From contig CM060307.1 in the NCBI GenBank assembly GCA_030674185.1, positions 83,097,350 to 83,161,349 on the forward strand: a stretch of DNA of 64,000 nucleotides, in the 5' to 3' direction. Each line of letters begins with the position of its first letter. Positions within the stretch are counted from its first letter, which is position 1. Under the pieces are notes generated by a model that ran no database searches, was not told the DNA's origin, and was given only the letters and a program-made list of their open reading frames with translations. Both the position numbers and the translations under genes were made by a program. The stretch is from Monoplex corrugatus (lineage: Eukaryota; Mollusca; Gastropoda; Littorinimorpha; Ranellidae). Below, in pieces: positions 1 through 10,774 of the stretch.

Positions 1-90
1 GAACAGATTATACGCTCCCTAGCTTCTACAAGGGACAGAAGACTGCTGTTAATCATATTCTGAACCAGAGCAATTTGCAGCTGTACACTC
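1..90. repeat. partial unit of ~0.6-kb tandem family
   Basis: This is the right-hand end of the unit that recurs at about 2645-2720 and 3235-3333. All three share a block around AGCTTCTACAAGGGACAGAA that leads into CAATTTGC and TGTACAC and then a GT tract. The array therefore starts before the window. Confidence 0.75.
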
Positions 91-450
91 TTGAGTGTGA
101 GTGTGTGTGTGAGTGTGTGTGTGCGGGTATGTGTGCGGGTGCGCGCGCGCGCGCGCGCATACCCATTTACTTGTAAATGAATACGAGAAAGAGGTAAAGG
201 GGTAACAACAGTGAGACGGAAGAATACACACACGTACGCATGCATGCACAGACACGTAGAGGATTACTATTGTGTCCGAGTGCATAAGTGTGTACGCGTC
301 TGTGTGTGTGTAGTTGGTGTGTGTGTGTGTGCGCGCGCGCGTGCGCGAGTGCATGTGTGTGTGTGTGTGTGTGGTGTGTGTGTGTGTGTGGCAATCATTC
401 AAACACGTGATTGAATAAGAGAAGTGTGTGTTTGTTTGTGAGTGTGGTGG
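91..450. repeat. GT/GC-rich compound microsatellite
   Basis: Imperfect (TG)n with GCGCGC interruptions on both sides of a short non-repeat core at about 165-260. Long reading frames here encode only alternating His-Thr or Val-Cys and are not genes. Confidence 0.9.
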
Positions 451-691
451 TCTTTCATTTAATGTCTATTCACTTAAGTGATTTTAGACCAAAAAAAAAA
501 CAAAAAACAAAAAAAAACCATGAGGAGTGAAGCGTATACTTGGATATGGTTAATCTTCAGAAAAAAGAAATGAACCAGAAAACAACTGTGTCGAAGACGA
601 GAAGGAACAAAATCACAAGACGCTATCATAATTAACGATTAAAACTAAAATTGGCTAACTATAACATTGAACATGTGAAAATAACGGCGTG
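451..691. other. non-coding, A-rich
   Basis: No gene recognised. An A-rich run with two C interruptions lies at about 490-518. The left edge of the LINE fragment that follows on the minus strand is not sharp and its 3' UTR may reach into this interval. Confidence 0.6.
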
Positions 692-2002
692 TTAAAGATA
701 ATTTGCTATAGGACTTTTTGACAGGCTAACAAAGAATTCATATGTTAAGGATGGTGAGGCAAATATATCAGAAACTGTCTTAGATAGTGTAGGAATATGT
801 CTTTTCACCCGAACGCATGAAAGAATATGACTATGTGTTAATATCTTTTTTCCACACAGACATACTATATTCCTGGTGTATTTTGTTTTAAATGCATCAC
901 GTTTCCACCTATACATAAGAGATTGTATATTTCTGCTGGCAGGAAACTGCTTAGCGTTTTGCTAATTTCAAAGTTCATATAACAGTTTTCATACTTTTTC
1001 TGTTTATCTTTAAACTGCTTCCATACATAGGAGTCCACTAAGATATAACACTCATGCAATGAGAGGAAAAGTTGTACATTATTTGAATCTAGGGAGCTCT
1101 TTGCCCCCTGTTTGGCAGCCCTATCAACCATATCGTTATAATGAAAAGAACAATGAGATGGTATCCAGCAGAAAATAATATATACCATCAAAGTAATATC
1201 AATGCCTCTTAAGAATAAGCTATTAATCAAGTGAGTAATTTCCAATATCATTTCAGATCTCGTTTGTAATTTTGATAATTCAAGAGCTTGAAGTACAGAT
1301 TTTGAATCAACGCAAAAAAGTATCTTGGGAAGTGTCCTAGGAAAATTTATCATATAATTCAAAGCCATTAAGATTGCAAAGAGTTCAGCGGTAAAGACAG
1401 ATTTATTAAGTCCTATATAGAAGGATTTCTCAATTTTGAGAGCAGGTATTAAAAACGCTGAGCCTGCTTGTCTTTCAATTATTGATCCATCAGTGTAAAC
1501 TTTCAAGTGATCGGAATAAAAATCTTCTATATGACATTTAACTTGACTTGCCAGTAAGTTGATATTATCTTCTTTTTTAAAGTCAGTGTGACGTATGTCA
1601 AAACGTGCTCTTTGAAGTTCCCAACTGGGTACAGTTGAAAAGGAAGGTCTTGAAGTGACAGGATCTGCTTCTAGATCTATTCCAGAGCCTTTCATAACAT
1701 CAGTTGTATATGTTGCTAGTGTGACCTGAGAGGATATTGATTTAGCTCTTTTTGGAAAGTCGGAGTCTGATCTTATTTTTGTCTCTGTTTCAATGCTGTT
1801 TTCTATGGTGGTGTTTCTTAACAGAAATTTAGTGGAAGCGACTTTTCTTTGTTCATCAAGCGGCAATAATTTGATCGCGTTGTATGTGCGAAGACAAGAG
1901 GCATGCATTGGAAGACCCAGCGCAAGTTTGAAACCTTTACAATCTAAGCTCTGCAGTTTTGTTAATAAGTGTTTCGGTGCACTGAAGAAGATTTGTTTGT
2001 GA
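692..2002 (-). pseudogene. LINE fragment: RT thumb, RNase H, zinc knuckle
   Basis: Read on the minus strand, the fragment begins inside the RT thumb region (FFSAPKH then KLQSLDCKG, about 1990-1900). It continues into an RNase H domain with YTDGS at 1497-1483, AEL at 1389-1381, a VDS motif near 1310 and CWIPSHC near 1170-1150, so the usual acidic residues are recognisable. After a frameshift near 880-915, a Cys-Leu-Cys...His...Cys knuckle follows, as in the C-terminus of RNase H-bearing LINEs of the I/Nimb type. RT palm and endonuclease are missing, and the 5' side ends at a GT microsatellite. The clade is inferred. It is a dead fragment. Confidence 0.85.
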
Positions 2003-2071
<69 letters not shown>

Positions 2072-2200
2072 GTGTGTGTGTGCGTGTGTGTGTGTGTGTG
2101 CACGTGCGTGTGTGTGTGTGTGTGTGTTGCACGCGCGCGCGCTAGCACGTGTGTTTGTATATGTGTATATGCGCGTGTATATAAGTGCGCGCGCGCACGC
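2003..2200. repeat. (GT)n microsatellite with GCGC patches
   Basis: About 80 bp of nearly pure GT, then interrupted GT and GCGCGC. It abuts the truncated LINE fragment and the first complete 0.6-kb unit. Confidence 0.9.
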
Positions 2201-2749
2201 GCACTGGCGATTATCAAGCGTGATGCAGGCCACGTTACCAGTGTAGGTGCTGAAGTGGAGGTGCAGTCTGACTTTTACCAAGTTTTTTTTTTTTTTCATC
2301 TTTTCTACTCGTCGAGTTTGCACGGCAAAACAACATACGCTGGGGTTAAAGCGTTTACTGAGATTACCCCATATTCCAGGTACTGTTGATCTACAGAATC
2401 TGTCAATACGCCCAAGTCCGCTCACCTTCCTGTACTCGCGTATAAATGTGCGCCTGATTTTTCCTCTCTTCCTATTGCTCGTTTTGTCTCTTGGTATGTC
2501 TGATTCCCTTACGTAAAGGCACGCACGCCTCTCTCACAAATACACAGACACAGACACACGTACACGCGCACGCAAACACGCATACCCTCACATATGCATG
2601 CACACCTCTCTCTCTCTCTCTCTCTACTTCTCCCTCCCCCCCCCCCAGCTCTTCAGCTTCTACAAGGGACAGAAGACTGCTGTTATCGTTTCTGAACCAA
2701 AGCAATTTGCTGCTGTACACACGTGTGTGTGTGTGTGTGTGTGTGTTGT

Positions 2750-2786
<37 letters not shown>

Positions 2787-3336
2787 TGTTGTGTGTGTGT
2801 GTTGTGTGTTTAAGTGCGATTAAGTGTGGTGCAGTCTCACTTTCGCCAATTTCTTTTTTATATCTCTTCTACTCGTCGAGTTTGCCCGGTAAAACAACAT
2901 ACGCTGGGGTTAAAGCATTTACTGAGATTACCCCATATTCCAGGTACTGTTGACCTACAGAATCTGTCAATACGCCCAAGTCCGCTCACCTTCCTGTACT
3001 CGCGTATAAATGTGCGCCTGATCTTTCCTCTCTTCCTGTTGCTCGTTTTGTCTCTTGGTATGTCTGATTCCCTTACGTAAAGGCACGCACGCCTTTCTCA
3101 TAAATACACAGACATAGTCACATGTATACGGCACGCAAAAACGCATACCTCACATATGCATGCACATCCTCCTTCCCTCCCTCCCTCCCTCTCTCTCTCT
3201 CTCTCTCTCACACACATACTCCCCCCCCCCCCAGCTCTTCAGAACAGATTATACACTCTCTAGCTTCTACAAGGGACAGAAGACTGCTGTTATCATATTC
3301 TGAACAAGAGCAATTTGCAGCTGTACACTCTTGTGT

Positions 3337-3720
3337 ACTCAAAACCTGAGCAAGATTGAGGCAGCCGAGATGTGGTTTCTAAGAAGAATGTTGAGAGTTC
3401 CATGGACAGCAAAGAAAACAAACGAGACAGTCTTGATGGAGGCAGACACAAGTAGATCACTCATAAGGAAGAATAGGAAAAGACAGGCAACATTTTATAG
3501 GCTATTTTATGAGGAAGGGGGATTTGGAGCACCTGGTCACAACGGGAAAGCTGGAGGGAAAGAGCACCAGGTAGACCCAGGGACAGAATGCTGGACGGAC
3601 TTGCAGAGTGGCTGGGAATGAGGAGGGTGAGGGAGATGCTGGGGGCAACGAGAGATGAGATGGTTGGAAGTCCATGGTCGCCAATGCCATGCGGCAGGGC
3701 ACCTGATGATGATGATGATG
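3337..3720 (+). pseudogene. RTE-like LINE, 3' fragment
   Basis: Encodes the C-terminal part of an RTE-like reverse transcriptase: EAAEMWFLRRMLRVPWTAKK at about 3358-3417, then a glycine/arginine-rich tail with frameshifts. Its closest relative in the window is the longer copy at 23856-25253. It ends in (TGA)n at about 3703-3720. Near-identical ACACTCTT sequences lie on both sides (about 3325-3336 and 3721-3732), which fits a TSD partly hidden by the GT tract. Strongly 5'-truncated and inactive. Confidence 0.85.
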
Positions 3721-3829
<109 letters not shown>

Positions 3830-4129
3830 GTGCGATTAAGTGTGGTGCAGTCTCACTTTCGCCAATTTCTTTTTTATACCTTTTCTACTCGTCGAGTTGG
3901 CCTGGTAAAACAACATACGCTGGGGTTAAAGCGTTTACTGAGATTACCCCATATTCCAGGTACTGTTGATCTACAGAATCTGTCAATACGCCCAAGTCCG
4001 CTCACCTTCCTGTACTCGCGTATGAACCTGCGTCTGTTCTTTGCTCTCTTCCTGTTGCTCGTTTTGTCTCTTGGTATATCTGATTCCCTTGATTCCCTTA
4101 CTAAAGGCACGCGCGCCTCTCTCACAAAC

Positions 4130-4455
4130 ACACACACACACACAACACACGTACGCACACACACACACACACGTACACACACAAACACTCCGCGCGCGCG
4201 CACACACACACGCACGCAGGCACACATGCATACTCTCATGCATGCACACACATACACACTCTCTCTCGCTCACACATTCATACTCATTCTCTCTCTCTCT
4301 CCCCCTCCCTCCCTCCTCTCTCTCTCTCACTCACATACACTTAAACACCCACACACACACACATACCCATACACCCACGCACGCACACGCATACACACAC
4401 ACACACACTACCTCCCCCCCCCCCCCCCACACACACACACACAATCAGAACGTGT
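4130..4455. repeat. CA/CT compound microsatellite
   Basis: Imperfect CA, CGCA, CT and C-run blocks that end the third 0.6-kb unit. No coding signal. Confidence 0.9.
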
Positions 4456-4725
4456 ATTCAAGGTAACATAACAAGACAAGCGCAAATTTTCTGACAGATG
4501 GATTTTGTCAAGCGAAAAGAAAAGACAAAATAAATAAAATAAATAAATATAATAAAGACACAAAACTTTTGTTTCATGTATTTAATTCTTTGTTGTCTTT
4601 GGTATACTTCTGACAAAGGCCAGCTGGTCGAAAAAAAATTGTGCCTGTCTTGCCTTGTTATATTAAATACGAGTTCTGATTTTGTTTTTGTGTGTTTCTG
4701 TTCCAGGATTTTGGGAGTTTGTTCA
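4456..4725. mobile_element. foldback element, diverged copy 1
   Basis: An AAGACAAGCGCAAATTTTC-like arm near 4472-4492 is matched in inverted orientation by TGACAAAGGCCAGCTGGTCG near 4610-4632. The two flank an AT-rich loop. The same arms occur at 6895-7293 and 36806-37100. This copy is older and shows no clear TSD. The left side runs into CA repeats. Confidence 0.65.
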
Positions 4726-4970
4726 AGAAAATTCATCGCATTAGGACAATTCCATATGCACGCCACCCAAATCTGCTACCAATAATTATCTGGAAGACTT
4801 CCGCAGCCTGCGCAAACCCCTTTGCGTTGAGAAGGTCTTAAAATGGGGAGGGAGGAGAAGAGACCTATGAAACACTAAGCTGACACCACCAGAATGATGG
4901 AAACATTTAAGATGGCGGCGAACAGGCCGGTTTTTAATGCTGCGTGTGGAAATGGAACTCGAAGATATCA
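4726..4970 (-). mobile_element. SINE-like repeat, headless copy
   Basis: Shares sequence with both SINE-like units at 40725-41165: a CCATATGC...GCCTGCGCAAA block and the motif TGACACCACCAGAATGATGG. In the intact relative a tRNA-like head follows on the minus strand; here it is lost or decayed. Confidence 0.55.
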
Positions 4971-5040
4971 TATACGGTTTAACAGCATCAAACAGTCAAG
5001 ATACAGAGAAGAGTTCACACTGGGGAACCGAATTAATCAC

Positions 5041-5227
5041 GGTTTCAGTTTCAGTTTCAATTTCTCAAAATGACGTCTTCACGCTCAGATTGAATTTCAT
5101 ATGCACTAACGTCACAGGTGCCATGTGATGGAAAAGATCTAGAATGATGATGGCACAAGCCTTAAGCCTGCACATAAACACATGAGCTGACCAGGCCCTG
5201 GGGTCTTACCTAGATAGTTCCATAACC
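5041..5227 (+). mobile_element. CAGTTT-type SINE-like repeat, copy 1
   Basis: Begins with repeated CAGTTT and continues through TGACGTC, CACTAACGTCACAGGTGCCA, GCCTTAAGCCTGCACATAAA and GACCAGGCCCTGGGG. The same body is found at 9910-14193 (plus, split by a LINE) and 57143-57415 (minus). This copy has an internal insertion and a lost 3' end. No A or B box recognised. Confidence 0.8.
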
Positions 5228-5364
5228 CTGGGGCCGTAGGGGAGTGAGGTGGCAGAGACCTCAACTTTTCCCGGGGCCAGCAGCACGACAGTGGCGCCCA
5301 TCCCCTCTTCCTCCCTTCAAATTCACATTCATATTCACATTGTTTTTAAAACCAAGACTTCAGA
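5228..5364. other. unrecognised spacer
   Basis: GC-rich, then short CACATTCATATT repeats. No gene seen. Confidence 0.5.
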
Positions 5365-5692
5365 AAGGCAAGAAGGCTAATTGGTCTTCAAGGGATGGGA
5401 CCAGAGAAATCAACCTATCTCTCCAATGTTTTATACCAATGCAGCCGGGCAATACCCTTCTCTTTACAATTTTCAACTGCCGTGGGATCTTAAACGTGCG
5501 CAGCCAGAAGGCACACGGGTCCGACTCGTTTTTCGTCCCCTTTCGAAGGACTAGATGTTCAGTTCGATTTCCGGTCAAACTGAGGAGAAAAATCGAGGCC
5601 TCTACGGGGAGCGAACCCTGGAACCTCGAGTTTAGTTACTGGCAGGCGAACGTCTGAACCATTCTATCACTCTTCTCCCAAATTTATCACGA
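5365..5692 (-). mobile_element. tRNA-derived SINE
   Basis: Read on the minus strand, the head shows a box-A-like TAGAATGGTTCAGACG (5666-5651) and a good box B, GGTTCGCTCCC (5617-5607), at tRNA-like spacing. The body contains a central block (CCCGTGTGCC...GCGCACGTTTAAGATCCCAC) that resembles the bodies at 31430-31620 and 35560-35760. Pol III transcription and LINE-dependent retroposition would be expected. No TSD found. Confidence 0.75.
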
Positions 5693-5779
5693 CAAAGATA
5701 CTGAGGAAACGAGACAACGCCTGTTGCCTGCCGTCGCCGCTTCCTTTAATCAATGGCCATCCCCCATCTCCATCCATCA

Positions 5780-6412
5780 CTGTCGGGTGAAAATTACCCC
5801 CTGGGCCATACAAACTTGGCCTGTCTTAAGTCTTCTACAAATTCTCTGTGAGAGTTCAACATCCCTGCTTCGTCCGCTTCACTGGCTTCCTATTCAATAG
5901 CGTATTAGGTACAAGGCTGTTTTGTATGTGTTATAATGTTGTCTCTGGTACTGCTCCTGCTTATATCTCTGAACTGCTCCACGTCTATTCTACTTCTCGT
6001 ATTCTTCGCTTTTCTTCTGACACTCAGCTGTTCAAAGCCCCTCGATAAAAACGCAGGACTCCTGCTTTCCGATCTTTTGCCCATTTCGGACCCTTGCTGT
6101 GGAACAATCTATCCACTGATATATCTGAGAAATTTGCCTAATCCTTCCTCTGTTAAGACCCAATTTAAAAGCCCATCTTCTCCGTGAAACCTGTTTAAAT
6201 TAATGTTGTTTTACCGACCCTATCCCATCTTGTTTTAGTGCGTTCTTGCAAGCCTTATATGCGGATGTTATTGAGAGTGTGTACGTAATGTTAGTGGGAA
6301 AAAAATTAGTGATCGTATGTTACATGTATAATTCATTTCTTTTTGTATCGTACAACTGTAAGCCCCTAGAGGACTATTAGGCGCACAATATACATTATCA
6401 TTATCTATTCAT
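5780..6412 (+). pseudogene. L2/CR1-like LINE, 3' end
   Basis: Conceptual translation around 5930-6048 gives NVVSGTAPAYISELLHVY then SDTQLFKAP. After a frameshift comes LLWNNLSTDI (about 6095-6125). These match the C-terminal region that follows the RT in L2/CR1-group LINEs. A 3' UTR follows and the element ends in a short (ATTATC)-like tail near 6390-6412. RT palm and endonuclease are absent. An old fragment. Confidence 0.8.
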
Positions 6413-6880
6413 GATCACTTATCTTCGGCACTATAGCTGCTTAAAGCTTTTCCAACGCTTGGGAATGGTTCCATGTTGCGTGGTAACGTTCATCTCTACT
6501 AAAACTCCTTACTTAATGCCCGCAATGCCACTGGCATACAGGGCAGCAACGACAATCCTCCATTCTTGTCTGTTCTGTGCTCAGCCCCTGAATGATAGCC
6601 CAGGTGTAATCTAGTCAGGGCCTTAAGTAATCTCTACACGAAACAACTATATTATGACAATAATAAACAAAGGAACAAACTGACTCACTGAACAACTATG
6701 TAATGAAAAAACAAACAAACAAACAAATAAACAAAACTTACTCATTACTTACTGGATAAGAGCATTTTACAGAACTTTTATCTAAAGGATGCAAACAAAG
6801 CTAAATGATAATTCATTCGGTCTAAACACTTTACAGAACTTCTGCTTTAGCGATGCAAACGTTGAGGTAAAAAGTGAAAC
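6413..6880. other. unrecognised, AT-rich
   Basis: No gene seen. Holds an (AAAC)n run at about 6703-6735 and a diverged duplication of ~30 bp (6768-6797 and 6831-6860: TTACAGAACTT...GATGCAAAC). Confidence 0.6.
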
Positions 6881-6894
6881 GACTTCATATCTAA

Positions 6895-7293
6895 AACAAG
6901 TGCGACTGCCCGCGCCCAAGCAAACAGGAACCAGAAGAACAAGAAAACCAAAGAAAGCGCGTATTCAACACAACAAGACAAGACAAGCGCAAATTTTCGA
7001 CCAACCGGCCTTTGTCAAGCGCGAATGCACGGTCACAAACAGACCACAAACAACATCAAACAACGGATAATAAAAAGAGGACTAAAAACTTCCCTCGCCT
7101 CGTCCAGTGGATAAAAGGGGACCAAATGGAATGCCCAATTGGTCCCTTTTTATCCACTGGACGAGGCGGCAGAGTCTGTTTGTGACCGTGCATTCGCGCT
7201 TGACAAAGGCCGGTTGGCCGAAAATTTGCGCTTGTCTTGTCTTGTTGTGTTGAATACGCGCTTGCTTTGGTTTTCTTGGTTTTTCTGGTTCCT
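6895..7293. mobile_element. foldback element with perfect 14-bp TSD
   Basis: Two long inverted arms meet at a palindrome around 7096-7165 (CCTCGTCCAGTGGATAAAA and its complement). Each arm carries GCGCAAATTTTCG, a GGCC...GGCC hairpin and GCGAATGCACGGTCACAAA. The right arm lacks ~55 bp present in the left. The element is flanked by GACTTCATATCTAA on both sides (6881-6894 and 7294-7307). A variable-length TSD points to retroposition rather than cut-and-paste. No protein is encoded. A Penelope-like or other non-autonomous origin is an inference. Confidence 0.8.
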
Positions 7294-7307
7294 GACTTCA
7301 TATCTAA

Positions 7308-7389
7308 TAAAGAAACCAAGAAGTGTGCTCAGCAAACGCCTGTCTCTGACATCATACGTAGGAGATGGCTACTCTGGTTCAGACACCTT
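7308..7389. other. short segment shared with 25980-26060
   Basis: The order GCTCAGCAA, CGCC, GTCTC, ACGTAGGAGA is shared with the segment near 26001-26038. The function is unknown. Confidence 0.5.
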
Positions 7390-7425
7390 TTAACCCTTTG
7401 ACTCCCGCACCCCATCCACCAATTC
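7390..7425 (+). mobile_element. TTAA MITE, single terminal remnant
   Basis: TTAACCCTTTGACTCCCGCA matches the left terminus of the MITE family seen complete at 44638-44830. The rest of the element is missing. Confidence 0.6.
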
Positions 7426-7559
7426 ATCCAGTTCTAATTTGTTGGACTTGTAATTCGGCAGGTACAATATTCAGGTGCTGTGTGAAAGTCCAGACCGCTT
7501 CTGCTTCAAAGACGGCAATGTTCAACAAGACAGTGGGTATGAAAGGGCATGGGCATGGG

Positions 7560-7620
7560 CATGTGTGTCTGTGTGTGCGTTGTGTGTGGTGTGTGTGTGT
7601 GTGTGTGTGTGTGTGGTGTG

Positions 7621-7651
<31 letters not shown>

Positions 7652-7990
7652 GTGTGTCAGCGTGTGCATGTATGTTTGTTTGTTTGTTCGTTTGAGTTTG
7701 AGTGTTTCTAAGAGAGAAAGGGGAAAAGAGAAAATGAGAGTGAAAGTGACTAAAATGTGAGCAGCGAGAGAGAAAGAGAGGAGAGAGAGAGAGAGACAGC
7801 GACAGACAGACAGACAGACAGACAGAGAAATACAGATGAAGAGAGAAGAGACTGAGAGAGACAGAGAGACATAAGACAGACAGACACACAGAGACAGACA
7901 GACAGACAGACACACAGAGACTGAGAGAGACAGAGAGACATACAGACAGACAAACAGACACACACAGACAGAGACAGACACACGGTCAGA
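7560..7990. repeat. GT tract then CAGA/GAGA tract
   Basis: Imperfect (GT)n at about 7563-7660, then a purine-rich block of GACA, GAGA and CAGACA repeats at about 7745-7985. Confidence 0.9.
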
Positions 7991-8143
7991 AAAGACAGCA
8001 GACGAACGTCAGAGAAAGATTACCCTGCACAGGGCGGAAAAGCGATAACAAACACGAAACAGACAGAGAGCTAACGTGTCAGAAAAAAAAAAAACAGAAA
8101 AAAACAACAACAAGAAAACAAAAAACCCAAAAAAACAGCCCAC
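7991..8143. other. unrecognised, A/C-rich
   Basis: A/C-rich low-complexity sequence between the CAGA repeat and the candidate exon. No gene seen. Confidence 0.5.
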
Positions 8144-8283
8144 CCTAATGAGCTTTCTTCCAAAGTGTTTCCATCACTACCACAAACGCTCCATTCGGGT
8201 ACCCAGCATTTCCCTGCCATGCATGCATCAACATCATCACCATCATCATCATCATTATCAACATCATCTTCGTCATAATCTTT
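8144..8283 (-). CDS. candidate exon: acidic linker and partial Kazal-like motif
   Basis: On the minus strand a possible acceptor (GTTTCTGTCGACAG, ending 8284) precedes an open stretch of ~47 codons. It encodes an Asp-rich segment and then ACMAGKCWVPEWSVCGSDGN. The pattern C-x4-C-x7-C followed by GSDGNT is that of Kazal-type serine-protease-inhibitor or follistatin-like domains. Against it: the usual Tyr is Leu, the fourth Cys is Ser, and the Asp run comes from a GAT trinucleotide repeat. A weak donor (G|GTGGGC) is at 8143. If real, it is one exon of a secreted or matrix protein. Chance or decay is quite possible. Confidence 0.28.
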
Positions 8284-8459
8284 CTGTCGACAGAAACACC
8301 GCACGGCGTTGGCGTAAACACGGGGAAACGATGTTGGCCTGCCTGCCGCTGTAAGGGCGTAGCGGGCAGAAATGAACTGATGGCATGGACTACAAAAAAG
8401 TGGCCCATCCAATCAAGCCGCTCAATTTCGCCTTTTTCTTGCCTGTTTTTCTTTATTTC
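8284..8459. other. unrecognised
   Basis: Non-repetitive flank of the candidate exon. No further coding evidence. Confidence 0.5.
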
Positions 8460-8628
8460 CACGCACGTGCATATCAAGGCACAAGCCGTGCATGTGCCTA
8501 TGCGCGCGCATACGCACTCGCGCGCGTGCCTGCACGCGCGCACATAGACACACACATGCACACGCACGCTTGCACACTCATATACTCATAGACAAATACG
8601 CACGCACGTACACACACACACACACACG

Positions 8629-8692
<64 letters not shown>

Positions 8693-8816
8693 GGAACGCG
8701 CGAACACGCACAATATCATCTATCCAATCAACTCTCAATTTTGATCTTCCTTGATCTTCCTTCTCTCCATTAACTCCACATACACACAAAACACACACAT
8801 GCAAATGCACGCACGA

Positions 8817-8854
<38 letters not shown>

Positions 8855-9125
8855 CACACACACACATTAAACACATCTATTGATCTAACACCAACACACA
8901 CAAACACGCGCGCACGCACCACACAGGCACTGACACAACACACACACACACACACACACACAATAAACACACACAATAACACACACACAATACACACACA
9001 CACACACACACACACCACAACCACACACACAAACACATACACAATAATCACATACACACACAACCCCACAAAATACACACACACACACACACACAATCAC
9101 ACACACACACATCCTAACACACACG

Positions 9126-9160
<35 letters not shown>

Positions 9161-9235
9161 ATGCACATACACCACACACATCCCTAACACCAACACTAAC
9201 ACACACACACAGACACACTAACACACACATGGAGT
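8460..9235. repeat. ~0.75-kb CA-rich compound microsatellite
   Basis: GCGC-rich start, (CA)~30 at about 8633-8691, then several hundred bases of imperfect CA with AAC and TA interruptions. About 75 bp of non-repeat sequence is embedded at 8700-8775. Confidence 0.95.
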
Positions 9236-9520
9236 CAGAAAGTGGGCTAGAACACAGGTTAACATCACGACATCATAAGAAACAAAGTGTAGGTCTCATC
9301 TTCTAAATTGACCACGAAGAAAGCTCAATCGTACGCGGGCATAACTATAATTCATCCAAAACAGGAAGACTTTTTCTTTCAGACAATTCATGGTTGAAAT
9401 ACGTATGCAGAGCACACAGTATTCAGACCTGCTCGAAAACCACGGACCCCTCTTATACACAATCTAAATTTCCAATCATGTCAAACTGAACAGCTTTCTT
9501 CAAAAAACGTACATACATCG

Positions 9521-9557
<37 letters not shown>

Positions 9558-9909
9558 CCTAGCCGAGTAGGCCTACCATTGTGCCAGCAAACAGCCGTAA
9601 TGTTAATTCTTTAGCCCACACTGCGCAGGTAGTACGCTGCTGCAGTCTGCGTCCTCCGTCTTCAGTGAGCGTGCGTGTTGGGTGTTTTCATGTTTCCGCA
9701 AGCCAGCCAGTGACACGATTTACAGGGCCCTTAACTTTTTGTTCTTAAACTTATATATATATATATAAGCGAAGTCAATTCCTTGAATTTTTGACAATTA
9801 TTTTTTTGTTTCAGACAGGGTAACAATGAAGGTTCAAATAGTCTAGAATATCAGTCACTGTGACGTGGCCTTTAAAAAGTTTAATACGAGATAAAACTTG
9901 ACGTGCATC
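9236..9909. other. unrecognised single-copy sequence
   Basis: No gene recognised. A ~27-nt poly(A) run at about 9530-9556 could be an old retroposon tail, but I cannot place the element. A short (TA)n lies near 9752-9768. Confidence 0.5.
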
Positions 9910-10081
9910 CAGTTTCAGTTTCAGTTTCTCAAGATGACGTCTCCGTGCTCGGAACGAATTCCATACGCACTAACATCACAGGTGCCATGTGTATGGTGAT
10001 CATGGCGCAAGCCTTAAGCCTGCACATAAACCAATGAGCTGGCCAGGTCCTGAGGCCCTATCTAGACTGTTTTACCTAGCT

Positions 10082-10094
10082 TATATTTTATACT
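10082..10094 (+). repeat. TSD of LINE-A, left copy
   Basis: TATATTTTATACT, repeated exactly at 14098-14110. Confidence 0.9.
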
Positions 10095-10774
10095 TGTGTC
10101 AGGTCGGATAGATATATCCGCTACTGGTAACCTGGAACCCATACTACCTGTCACAGGGTCGAATTGCTGGCGACTAAACCAGCAACCCCACCAGTCCTCT
10201 CAGGAGGATGGTGAGGAGGGTGGCTAGAAACCCTGGTGGAAATAAATTAGATCCATCAAAGGGCGCCAGCTCTGGAGAGCTACCCGCGGCCATCTAGCTA
10301 AGGGAGTAAACCCTGACAGCAAATCCGGTGTGGGGCCCTAAGGCGGTTGGATGGCAAACTTTGTCACTTCCGGCAGCTCCTGCGGCCGCGTTGGCACCAA
10401 AACGTAACAGCCCTGCTGTTCCTTTGGATCTGTCAGCGAGGTGGAGAGGGGGGACAAGTTGCATGGGCAACAGCCTGTCTTCCATATTACACTGCCCAGG
10501 CTTACATCCGTCCATTCATCCACAAACACTCTGCACCTACGACCTGGAGAGGACACTCCAGCCTCGCTACTAACACTAGTGTTGGCACAACACGGGAAGC
10601 AACAGATACCGGTGATAAGTCATTGCTCAACTGGCGTAGAGCTGACGCCAGGGGTTGCTTTTGACGGTGGGAGAGACCTTCGTGTCTTACTGGACAGCTA
10701 CCGCCCGCCTAAGCTGGGCAGCCCCCAGCCAGTTAGGTGCTGTCCCGCCACGACCTGCCTTCTTCATTGGGTGC
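10095..10774 (+). promoter_or_regulatory. LINE-A 5' UTR
   Basis: About 680 bp upstream of the first plausible ATG (10775). It is GC-rich and holds several short self-complementary segments (for example around 10120-10215). In this class of LINE an internal promoter is expected here. No promoter motif is asserted. Confidence 0.5.

Noticed and set aside
49..414. Overlapping frames of His-Thr or Val-Cys repeats
   Set aside because: They are translations of CA/GT microsatellites; the same appears at many other tracts in the window.
2247..3080. Repeated 88-89-codon frame in the 0.6-kb units
   Set aside because: It is conserved because the DNA was recently duplicated. Termini fall in simple repeats and there is no domain signature.
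5607..5690. tRNA gene on the minus strand
   Set aside because: tRNA-like head only; it continues into a SINE body.
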